DNA of 64,000 nt, taken from NCBI GenBank assembly GCA_003508835.1, contig PUFA01000081.1, positions 4,278,001-4,342,000 on the forward strand, in the 5' to 3' direction. This DNA comes from Eonycteris spelaea (Eukaryota; Chordata; Mammalia; Chiroptera; Pteropodidae). Below are positions 1-10,290 of this stretch, in pieces. How positions within the stretch are numbered: the stretch's first letter is position 1; each line of letters starts with the position of its first letter. The notes beneath the pieces are model-generated. The model did not search any database and was not told the origin of the DNA. It saw only the letters and a list, made by a program, of their open reading frames with translations. The translations under genes and the position numbers were made by a program.

Positions 1-1550
1 GGTGTATTTTTTTTTCTTGTAATGTCTTTTTCTGATTTTGGTTTTGAGGTAAATTGTCTCATAAAATGAGTTGATAAATGTTCCTTCCTATTGTTTGGAT
101 GAGTTTGTAGTAATCAGTATTTATTTTTCTTTAAATATTTGGCAGAAATCATTAACGAAGCCATCTGGGCCTGAGCTTTTCTTTGTGGGTAATTTTTTTT
201 ATTAACCAATTAACTCTTTTCACTTATTACAGTTCTATTCAAATTATCTATTTCTTTTGTTAGTGTCAATAGTTTGTATCTTTTTTAGGAATTTGTCCAT
301 TTGTTTAAGTTACTCAATTTGTAAGAGTGTATTTATAGTATTCCTTTATAATCCTATTTTACTTCTGTAAGATTGGTAGTAATGCCACCCCATTTATTTC
401 TGATCCTAGCAATTTGTGTCTTGTCTATTTTTTTTTCTTAGTCATTCTAGCTAAAGGTTTCTCAATTTTATTGAACTTTTTAAAACACCAGCTTTTGGTT
501 TTATTAATTTTTACTATTGTTTTTCTATTTATATGTCCTTAATTTATACTCTAATCTTTCCTTTCTTATGCTTGCTTTAGATTTAGTTTACTACTTTTTT
601 TTTTAAGTGTCTTAGGAAAACTGGTTAGTTTATTAACTTGAAATTTTTTTTCTTTCTTCATATAGACATTTACAGCTATAAATTCCCCACTAAAGAGTAC
701 TTTGGGGCATCCTATAAGTTTTGATATGTTGTACCTTCATTTTTATTCTTCTCAAAGAATTTTCTTATTTTCATTTTTATTTATTCTTCAACACATTAGC
801 TATTCAGGAGTATGTTATTCAATTTTCTTATATTTGTGAGTTTCCTAGTTTTTTTCTTGTTATTGATTTCGAAATTCATTCTATTATTATTAGAGAAAAC
901 ACTTTCTATTATTTCTATTATTTTAAATTTATTAAAGTTTGTTTATAGTCTAGCTTATGGTTTATCCTTGATATATCATGTGCCCTTGAAAGAAAGGTAT
1001 ATTCTGTTGGAGTATTGTATAGAGATCTGTTATGTCTAATTGGTTTGTAGTGTTGCCCTATTCTTCTGCATCCTTGTTCATTTTCTATTTATGCTATCTG
1101 TTATTGACAGTAGGGTATTGAAATCTCTAACTCTTATTTTTAAATTGTCTATTTTTCCTTTTAGTTCTGTTGGTTTTGTCTCACATAGTTTGGTGAAAGT
1201 GCATATATGTTTATAATTGTTATAACCTCCAGATGGATTGCCCCTTTTATCATTATAATATGTACCTCTTTTTCTCTAGTGACCTTTTCATTTTTGTCTT
1301 AAAGTCCATTTTAACTGATACTAGTATAGCCACTCCAGGTTTTCTATGATTGCTGTGTGTATGATATATATTTTTCTATTCTTTAACTTTCAATATAGTT
1401 GTGTCTTTTAATCTAAACTTATTTTTTATAGATAACATGCAATTAAATCACTTTTGTCCAATCTGACAACCTCTTCTTTTAATTATATTGTTTAATCCTT
1501 TCACATTTAATATTATTGATATATTTGGTTTTATATCATAATGTTTCTTT
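1..1550 (-). pseudogene. L1 ORF2 remnant (endonuclease and partial reverse transcriptase)
   Basis: This is the protein-coding part of the L1 above. ORF2 encodes an apurinic-like endonuclease followed by a reverse transcriptase that together copy L1 RNA into the genome at nicked A/T-rich sites. Only the N-terminal endonuclease, linker and early RT region are inside the window, and the catalytic RT core lies to the left of base 1. The frame is broken many times; the open frames of 75 and 62 codons here lie on the opposite strand and are chance. The start region is recognisable near 1490-1550, where the sequence corresponding to the conserved N-terminal text sits about 600 bp before the ORF1 end, as expected for the ORF1-ORF2 spacing in old L1s. 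Confidence 0.8.
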
Positions 1551-2966
1551 TGATTTTCTGTCTCATGTCTTTTTCATTTCTCTATTTCTAGTTTACTGCC
1601 TTCAATTTTATTAAATATTTTGTATTATATCATTTTCATTTCATTAATTTGTTACTTTTTTAATATATATTTTAGTTACTGTTCTTTACTATATACATCC
1701 TAATTTATCAGAATTGGTTTCAGATTTACAGTAGTTTAATTCTAGTTATTTATAAAAATATTACTCTTATATCACTCTATTGCCCTCTCTCCATCTTTGT
1801 GGTAATATTTTTATAAATATTACATCTATTAATGTTACAAATCCAACAATACACTGTTAAAATGATTACTTTACCGTCATAATTTTCTTAGCCTATTTCA
1901 GCTTTGCTCCTATCCATTTACTTTGTGCTTTCATTGACAAATGTATTACACATATTACATTTCTATATGGTTAGGCCAAACACTATAATATATTATGTTC
2001 ATATTATTTTATACAATTTTATTTATATTGTTTTAAATCAGATAATAAAAGAAAGAAAAAATATAGTTACAGCATCTTTTATAATTACATAATAACCTTC
2101 ATCAGTGTTCATTGTTATCTATTCATGTATATTCAAATTACCACCTGAAGTCACTTGTTTTCAGCCTGAAGAAGTTTTTTTTTTTTTTTTAGTTTTTCTT
2201 GTAAGGTAAGTTGGCTGGGAGCAAATTCTATCAAACTTTTTTTGTATCTAAGGAAGTCTTTATTTTGACTTCATTTTTGAAAGATGATTTTGTTAGATAC
2301 AGAATTCTTTCTGGACAGTTTTTTAAAAGCACTTTTAATACGTTATCCTATTACCTTCTGAATTCCTTTATTTCTGTTAAGAAGTCAGCTGTTAATCATA
2401 TCAGAGCTTCCTTATAAATGAAGCACTATTTATCTCTTGCTACTTTCAACATGTTCTTGTATTTGACTTCCAGCATGTCTGTTTTGGGGTATCTTTGTGT
2501 TTATCCTACTTGAGGTTCATAGAGCCTGTTGGATTTGTGGATTATTGTGGATTATTGTTCAATAAATTTGGGAGTTTTCAGCCATTGGTTTTTTGAATGT
2601 CTTTTCTTTCTTTCTCTCCTCTCCCTCTGTTACTCCCTTTATGCATATGTCATTACATTTAATGGTATTCTGAGATTGTTTACTTTTCTTTATTCTCTCT
2701 GTCCTTTGGTTTTCATAACTCTGTTGCTCTATCTTCTAGTTCACTAATTCTTTCTTATTTCATTTTACATCTATTGTTTAGCCACCCAATTTTTTTTCCT
2801 TTTTTTCAGTTATTGTACTTTTTAAACTCCAACATTATTATTTTTTTAATTAAAAAAAGTAATTTCTATCTCTTTAAAGATAGTTTCTATTTGGTGCAAC
2901 ATTGTCATCACACCTTCCTTTATTATTTCTTTTTTCTTTCTCTCTGTCTGTCTGTCTTTCTTTTTT

Positions 2967-3297
2967 AAGAAAGGCATGTTACTGCATGCAGCGCCTCATT
3001 CGGATGTGTCTGGAGTCTTGGAAACTTAACTACCTTACATTCTCCTACAAATGGACCTTGAGAGCTTGTTTGGAGGTTCTAGCAGGGGAACACAGCTACT
3101 CATATACCCTTGATTGAAGAATGGTCTTCTCCTCTATTGGGGAAGGTCCTCCTTTCTGACCGAGCCTGCAGCTTCGGGAGGTACACACATGGAGCAGTGA
3201 GGGAGGAAGGGGATACCCGCCTAGCCAGCCAGATCAGCTGAATAAACCCTGGCGATCAATGGGCGACAGATAACGTAGCCAGACTGCCTTCACATCC
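2967..3297 (-). pseudogene. RN7SK pseudogene: 7SK small nuclear RNA retropseudogene, full length
   Basis: On the minus strand the copy starts GGATGTGAAGGC at 3297 and ends near 2967 after GCGCTGCATGCAG and a CCTTTCTT end. Its length of 331 bp equals mature 7SK. Long internal blocks match 7SK, including the segment around GGCTGGCTAGGCGGGT and the 3' block with CCTCCAAACAAGCTCTCAAG. 7SK RNA holds P-TEFb inactive with HEXIM and LARP7. In this copy the first GATC of the 5' hairpin (HEXIM site) reads AGTC, while the second GATC (near 3251-3257) is kept. Upstream (plus coordinates above 3297) there is L1 sequence and no clear PSE or TATA, so the Pol III promoter is missing. The plus strand has a T/C-rich tract at 2927-2966, corresponding to a decayed A-rich tail. 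It is therefore an L1-mobilised dead copy, not the source gene. Confidence 0.95.
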
Positions 3298-3660
3298 CTT
3301 TACTTCTTAAATCACACTTTTCTTTAGCTCTATGAACCTATTGATAATGGCTACTTTGCAATCATTCCTGTTAAATTCTACATTTGGTCAGAACCACAGG
3401 CAGTTTCTATTATCTACTTTTTTTTTTTTTTTGCCAGTGTATGGTCATGCTTTCTTGTTTCTTCACATTACTAAAGTGTTTTTTTAATTTCTTCATATAA
3501 ACTGGACATTTTCAATAATATATAGTAACAATTCTGGATACTGGTCTCCCCCAACCCTTATGTTTGTTATTATTATTTGTTTGTTTATTTGTTTGGTGAC
3601 TAGCTGAGTAATTTTAGTAAATTCAATTCCCTACCTCACCCCCATGCTGTTAATTAAGTC

Positions 3661-6600
3661 TGTGATGTTATTTCTTAAGGAGATGCAACTTATGGTATAC
3701 TCATAGTCACCCTGGGATTAGAGTGGTACTGGTAAATCTCTTTTCCTACCTTTCCTGAACCTGAACACACTCAAGGTTAAACTCTACTAATAGCCAGAGA
3801 TTGCTATTATTTTCGACAATCATAAATTGTTGGAGCATAAATTCCCCTCTCAATGAATCCAGTCTAATTGTGATTCCTTCAATTGAATAGTTTAACTTCA
3901 ATGTTATTTGTTCTGATGTCAAGAAAACTCCTTCAAGCTGTCTTCTTTGGTTCAAATACAAACTAGCTACCCTACAGTATAGGCTATTCATGCATTAGAT
4001 TGAATTACGTATTTCCATTTGACTTTTACCACACACTCCACTGTTCTTTAGTAGAATTTAAAATTGTCCACATTTTTTAAAAAATGAAGTCAATTTTGGG
4101 GGGAAGAGATTAGGAACTATTTATTTTGAGGCTCACTTTTCTCCTATGCAAAATCTCTGAGCAGGGCCTTTAAACCTGGGCGTGGAGAATAGCAATATCT
4201 CTCTGAGTGATGCTCTCATTTAAGGGCTGAGTGATGTTGGGAAAAGAGAAAGGTAGAAGCCTGAGGTTTTCTCAATTTGCCTCTCTTATTATGGAACCAC
4301 TTCCTCAAGAGCCAGGGGGAAAGCTATTAAGGCTCCAGCATCCTCAGTGGTACTGCTTTCAGTAGAGCCTCTATTCCATGAGTGGAGTTTGGACAGAAGA
4401 AGGGAGTTCTCACATCTTATTTGCAATCACCTGGGACTTAGCTTCAGCATCAGGCACCTGAGACCAAGATAAGAAATGCTGAAGTTCTGTTCCTTCCAGG
4501 AAGAAAACTCTCCTTTAGGAACTAGGGGACATGGCAGCCCTGTGCTTTTGACTGGTAGTCTGGAATGGATTATCCGTGTCACTAAGCTGAGAAGGTAGCA
4601 GAGTAGAGGAAAGAAGCAGTGTTAGTTCAAATATCAAAGACACGAACCTTTCCAAATTTTCATAGATTTTCTTGAATAGATATTTCTTTAATTAGCTATT
4701 TGCTGTTAGGATCGTTTCCAAAGCCTGTAAATGATTGTTTTTTGTTGTCATTATTGTTAGTTATTAATTTTCATTATTTCACTGGAGAGCAAGTAAGAGG
4801 AGCTACTCAGCGAGTCTCTTCCTTTTGCATCAGAAATTAAAATGTAATTTTTAAAAACTTAAAAAGATATTCCTTAAACTGTTAGAGCAATGATATTATC
4901 ACATTTATGTATCCTTCTTATCTTTTATTTACTCACAGCCTGCACTGTATACTCATGATACAATGAGAGTGAAGAAAGTAAATAACATCTTAGTGCCATC
5001 ATCATAAAAATAACCTTGACCTTTCAGCATCCCCTGCTTATGTCTTGGGAGCTCCTAGCAAAAGCTGAGTTACAGCTTGAAAAAAAGTGGTCTAGGTTTT
5101 TCTTCTTTGAAATGCATACCTTTTAATGAGAAACAAACCTAGGATATTTGATTAAGGCTGATATCCAGGTTTTCTGATACCATTTCTGATACCATTCCAT
5201 CAACATATTATGTAGAATACTTTGGACACTGATTCATTTCATTAATAGTTTTGAGCTGAGCAGAGATAATCAAACTGAAGCCATTTTACAAGAGTTCACT
5301 GAAATCAATTTCTAGGTAAAAAAAAAATCTAATATTAAAAAATAAAATTCTCAGCAAGATGATCATATATACGTAAAACTTTCAAAATCTGGGTGAAAAT
5401 CTTTAAAATATTTATAGTATCAACAGAAGTTTGTTAAATGAATCACTGAATCAGTCTTTAATTGGCACATTAATGAGGAAAAAGGATTTGAACTTAATAG
5501 CATTTGTAATAACCTTGACATTCAAAAATGAGACCCAATCATGGAAACGTACTTTAATTTCAATAAAGACATAAGAAGAATTATTTATGTAGAGAAACCA
5601 GAGCAAAAGGACGTTTGGATACTGAATTTATATTTGACAAGATGAATCAAACAGCTGCCCTTAGCATCAATTTGTATGCGGAACATGAATTTAACAAAGG
5701 AGAACAGGTCTCAAAGCCAGGATACATTACTTAGTGGCCACTTTGGATCTACAAAAACTTTAGAGATGAGAAAATAGCAACTCAGGGGTCCATGGATCTA
5801 AGAGAATGCTAATTCATGGCTCTGGAAAAAAGGAGAAGAAAACATAAAATTACACCATTAGCTTAGATTCAACTCATCAGAAAACTGGCAGAAAGAAGAG
5901 TTGCCAATTATTCTCTTTACTTTTAAAATACAGTCAGAATGAACTTTATTACTAGAGTTAGACCACAGTTAATAGGCTGGAACAAAGGTAATGTTTGCCG
6001 AAGAGAAGACAGATAGCTAAATTGTTAACTGAAATAGAAATAGCTACTCAGCCACACACAAAACCCAGTGTACCTCTAAAAGCAAACCTGAGACTATATG
6101 TTTTGAGTGTAAGAGAGAGTTCGCATGTAAAAGCTACAAATATAGAGAAATAATAGAGAACTTTCAGGTTTAAGAGACTATATTTTAAAAATTATAAATT
6201 TTTAGTATTTAATTTTTTTTTTATTTCTAATAAAGCAAAGGGAATTTAGATTAAGATCCCTCACAGTATGGTGATGTAGAGAAAGCAACTGAGAAGTAAA
6301 AGCAAAGAATCAAATTCTTATAATCCCTCAGTATCAAGTAATTTTGTTTATTACTTTGATGTTAGGTATGAGAACAATGATGTTTTGGTTCATTTAGTTT
6401 TCTACATGTGAATTTCTTGAGGAACACAATGCCTGTGTAAAGCAATTATTTAGGCTGATAAATACTTTATGCTTATTAACTAGGCTGAGTTACAGACATT
6501 TTATGAAACTATGGCAAGATAATTTGTAAAAATTTAAATCAAATTATTGTAGAGTCTTTCAATAAGGACCAAAAGTGGATATTTATAAGTACTACATTCT

Positions 6601-7889
6601 TGCCTTATAAATCCTCAAGAGTCTTTATAAAATCAGGTCTTTAGTAGGGGCTTAGTTTCATTCATTGGAAGATGATGTATTTATAGACAAAATTAGTCTG
6701 GTGCAGTATTTTTTTTTTTTGAGAAGAATATAAGGGAAATGTTAATGAAATAAATTCCTTGAAATTTATTAGGAATAGGTATTCTGGGATCAATGGTGGA
6801 AGATAGAATGTTGGACTTGATTATATGAGCAGGTGGGATTCTATGTCTTCTGACTTCTTATTTGTTTCTCTGTTCATTCATTCTATGGTTCTTTTATTTA
6901 GCAGACAGTCAAGAACTAGGGAACTATGAAATGGAAGAATAATAGTTTTTATCTTTTTCTCGTCAATGGAGATGATCTACAAGAAGTGGTATTCCCAGAT
7001 TCTGGGACACAAATGACAGAGTGACTAATATTCTACAATAGGAATGTATAATCTTGGAATGTAGTATAAAAAAGGGAACACTTTAACTATCATTTGAGAA
7101 ATGAAGAAGAATTTACACACTGTGGAAGGGGAACATTCCTCAAAGCAAACACAATGAGCAAAAAGATAATATAAACTTACTTGCTTTTCTCAGAGAATGC
7201 AAACTTGTGTGTAGTAGCTCCTGAAGTGATGGATACAGTTGTAAGCATTAATCAATCAGCATTCAAAGCCCCAACCAGCTCCCTGGAATCTTCTGTCTTT
7301 ATATTTCAACAGTCAGCCAAATTGCACACAGCTCAAGCAACATCTCTCCCCATTACCTTCAAATTTGGCCCTTGAGCTCTTTTAATTGTCGCTTCTGTGT
7401 AATATCTTCCTCACGACTATTCCAGTACAGAAGATTCTGAGCTTTGATGATGAAACTGAAGACTTCATAGGGATTTTATTTTTGGATGATACATATTTCT
7501 TGAATATTGGCCAAATTTTGACTAATTTTTCCTACATAACTTATAAAGTTCAATTTTATTCTTTGTTCTTATCAAATTTTATCTAAACATGAAACAAAAT
7601 TTCAGGTGCAGACTATTTTCAAAATATTCCTTTTTTTTTTTTTTTTGATATTTGTATTCTCACACAAGAATATGTTGTTTGAGCCATTCTGATCATGTCT
7701 ATTCTAATCACGAAAGTATCGAAAGTTGTTCCTATGGTATCTTTGAGTAAATTACTTAATCCAGAGAGTAGTATAAGCTGAAATGTTCTGATGGCTTCCC
7801 ATGTGCCTGAAATGTTCTGAAGGCTTCCTATATTCCAGGCAGTGTTATATACAAATAGATTATATAGGTTAAATAGGTTATATACATAG
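3661..7889. other. Unassigned AT-rich sequence, no gene seen
   Basis: No coding exon, RNA gene or confidently named repeat was recognised. Small poly-T runs occur near 6708-6720 and 7630-7646. The 81-codon minus-strand frame at 3746-3991 has no recognisable domain. A 23-bp unit is duplicated in tandem at 7778-7800 and 7807-7829 (one mismatch in the core, period 29). Highly decayed repeats may be hidden here. Confidence 0.6.
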
Positions 7890-8050
7890 ATTTGTCCAAT
7901 TTTCACAACCCAACAGGGTGGTCCATTTAGTTAATGGGAAAGCAAGACTTAGAGAGTTTAAGGAGCTGTCCAAGGCCACACAATTAATCAATATTCAAGC
8001 TGATTTTAATCTAAAACCATCTGAATTCAGAGATTATAATACTGTTACAT
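7890..8050 (-). repeat. MIR SINE fragment
   Basis: On the minus strand the sequence shows the MIR core: a 'tgtgtggccttgg' block (7970-7982), then the 'taagtct...tttcccatt' stretch and a trailing region at 7890. MIRs are old tRNA-derived SINEs mobilised by L2 and spread before the placental radiation. The high divergence and missing tRNA-like head are normal for this family. Confidence 0.75.
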
Positions 8051-8097
8051 TCTCTTTTGCTACTCTGTTTCTTTCACATTTCCTAGTGAGAAAGGGA

Positions 8098-8350
8098 TGT
8101 GGAGAGAGGAACACAAAGAAAGGAAAGGAGAGTGGGGGAAAGGAGGAAGGAAGGAAGGAAGGAAGGAAGGAAGGAAGGAAGGAAGGAAGGAAGGAAGGAA
8201 GGAAGGAAGGAAAAGATGGAAGGAAAAATGATAAAGGAACAGAGGTAGGGAGGAAAAGAAGAAACAAGGGAAGGGAAAAGAAAGGGAAGAAGCAAGGAGA
8301 AGGGAAGGTAGAAGAGAGAAAGGAAGAAAGATGAAAGAGAGGAGACAGGG
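8098..8350 (+). repeat. Purine-rich tract with (GGAA)n core
   Basis: About 250 bp is almost free of pyrimidines on the plus strand. A nearly pure GGAA tetranucleotide array occupies about 8144-8212, flanked by irregular GGAA/GAAA/GGGA variants that look like decayed repeat units. Such mirror-symmetric purine tracts can adopt triplex (H-DNA) structure in supercoiled DNA. The overlapping open frames (138 codons plus, 77 and 70 codons minus) only translate the repeat into Arg/Lys/Glu/Gly or Ser/Phe/Pro/Leu strings and are not genes. Confidence 0.97.
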
Positions 8351-9889
8351 AGGAAGAACTAGGCTGGGCTAGCTCAAGGTCTAATATGTCTTAATTTTAT
8401 GAATGTTTTATTTCAATTTTCCTTTCAAAATACCTAAAAATACTCATATTTCAATATAAGGACATGAATGCTTCAGTAAAAAAGCTATATTCCTACTTGG
8501 CTTTCCCTGTTTGAGATACAAGGAAGCTTGCTGATAGACTAATAAATCAGTCATTCACAGCTCACTGAGTATACTGCATGAGAAAATGGAAACTTAAAAA
8601 AATTATTTGCCACTTTGATTTTTAAAAAATGCATCGAATTCCTTTATTATTCTTTAAACCACAGTGGTTTAAAGTGACTGAGATTCCCACTGGCTCTTAT
8701 TACAAACCATTCCTTTGAGAAGGTGTTTTATCTTTCCTTCCCTTAGTATTATACAACCCCAGTATATCACACCAGTGAATAGAAGACTGCTTGTAAGAAA
8801 TGAAAATCAAGGAGTTTCAACCTTAAATGTAATGATAATGATAATTTGTATAAAATTGCCAACATACTACTGGTTTCTCGGAATAAGGAAGTCATCTGGT
8901 TTTCAGCTCAGTTAGTGTCCAAGAGTCAGAATAGAACATGAATAAACTGATTTTATTTGTTTAATATTACTGAAACAAGTCTTTTAGAATTGAAATAGGT
9001 TATTACTAAAGCAGCTCCAGGTCCATGTGAATATATGTGTTCAGATGGTAGTAGTATATGAATGCATGTGCCTGTGTACAGGTGGACATGAATGTGTGTT
9101 TGTGTATGCATTCCTGTCACCATGGAGGACAGTGCTGAATCTGACTTAATGGACTCCACGCTTAGTGGATCACAGGATAGAAGCCTAATTCAGATCCATA
9201 ACCAGCATGTGGCTCTCATGATCCAAGGCCCAGCAACTTTTCCTTTTATTTTCTTGTTACCCTTCCCCAAAGCATCAATAGCAACATGCTCTCTTCCAGA
9301 CACTTGGAACATAAGGGGTTCTGACAGAACAAACATTTTCCCAAGTAGGAGGTATGTGAATAAACTGGACAGTTGCAGACTCTACCCTGAAGTTCTCCAT
9401 CATATGCTTGTCTCTTCTCCACTCCTTTGCCTTTGTCTTTCTAGGCCGGACATAGACCAAGAGCCAACTATAACTTTTCTCTGCAATGTCTATTATATAA
9501 AAGAGTATTGCTAAAATATCTGATGCCTAAGCTAATTAATACTCAATCATATGTTTCCAAATTAGATATTCCTTTAACCAGATGAAAAAAAAATAACAAG
9601 TACACTGAAAGGTTAGTCAAACTAGAATCAAGCAAAACAAAATATCACACAAAACAAAAGGACTAGTAAGTCAGATACCCATATTAAAACTCCATGCCAC
9701 TCTTCTAAATGTCCTCAACTCTAATTTTAGCTAAATTATCATTGCTTTCTATAGAGCACTCATTCGAAAGTTGTCAAACTCTTCATGGCTTATCAGAGAG
9801 ATGAATTTGATTTGAGCGAACACAAAAAATATAATCGCCTTCATTTGTTAGCCCAGTAGCCTATAGCAACAATAAATAAATAACAAAAT
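8351..9889. other. Unassigned sequence, no gene seen
   Basis: No named repeat or exon was recognised. The 140-codon plus-strand frame at 9092-9514 opens in a TG-rich stretch (MCVCVC...), has no recognisable domain and overlaps a 61-codon minus frame, so I treat it as chance. Confidence 0.55.
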
Positions 9890-10115
9890 TCATTAAATAC
9901 TATATTATACCAGATATTTATTCTAGCTCTTTTACATGATGTTTTTAATCATTATTTCCACTGATCATAATCCATATAAAAATGACAAATTAGAAAATTA
10001 AGGCATTAAGAGATTAAGCAACTAACTTCAAACTTTTATGTTGTGAAAGCAGGACGATAAAATGAAAACAGATGGCCCAGAAGTCGCATTCTTGACTGCT
10101 ACACCATATTCCATA
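9890..10115 (-). repeat. MIR SINE, fairly complete
   Basis: Read on the minus strand the order fits MIR: a head near 10115 ('agcagtcaagaatgcgact'), the centre near 10000-10020 ('agttgcttaatctcttaat'), then 'attttctaatttgtc', ending in the 3' portion at 9890. Diverged by many substitutions. A second MIR-like copy in the same orientation follows directly. Confidence 0.65.
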
Positions 10116-10139
10116 TCTTACATTTGTCATATCTCCTGC

Positions 10140-10290
10140 AGTTTATAAGTATCATTTACTTCCATATTATTTTACTTGAACCTAACTATATCCCACGAGA
10201 TGAACAATAGAAGCAATTGTGAATGACCTCACAATTTGTAAGCGTGGGATGTAGTATCCAAACCCACGTTTTCTATTACACTATCATTTC
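10140..10290 (-). repeat. MIR SINE fragment
   Basis: The minus strand shows a MIR head-like block ending in 'aacccacgttttctattaca' (plus strand, 10262-10281) and the core around 'gaatgacctcacaattt' (10221-10237). It lies about 25 bp from the MIR at 9890-10115, so the pair may be two insertions or a duplication. Confidence 0.55.

Larger units (their letters stand above)
1..3660 (-). mobile_element. Old L1 (L1M-type) LINE, minus strand, 3' part off the window
   Basis: Read on the minus strand, this block runs 5' region, ORF1, ORF2 endonuclease and the first part of the reverse transcriptase, and is cut by the left window edge. The plus strand shows the familiar reverse-complement landmarks in order: the RT-region text near 60-180 (including the stretch corresponding to the 'PDGF' neighbourhood), the 'cataagttttgatatgttgt' landmark at 713-732, the endonuclease region near 1200-1345, and the ORF2 start near 1490-1550. 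The ORF1 C-terminal region follows at about 2165-2400. All frames are full of stops and indels, so it is long dead. A 7SK copy interrupts it at 2967-3297. Recent subfamilies can be excluded by the divergence, but the exact L1M subfamily cannot be named by eye. Confidence 0.88.

Noticed and set aside
2967..3297. 7SK copy as a functional snRNA gene
   Set aside because: It sits inside L1 sequence, lacks the Pol III upstream promoter, carries many substitutions including one in the 5' hairpin GATC, and has tail-like sequence at its 3' end.
7918..8334. 138-codon plus-strand frame and two minus-strand frames over the GGAA tract
   Set aside because: They are translations of a tetranucleotide repeat, open on several frames because the repeat lacks stops.
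9092..9514. 140-codon plus-strand frame
   Set aside because: It begins in a TG-rich run, has no recognisable domain, and has no promoter or splice context. It is compatible with chance.
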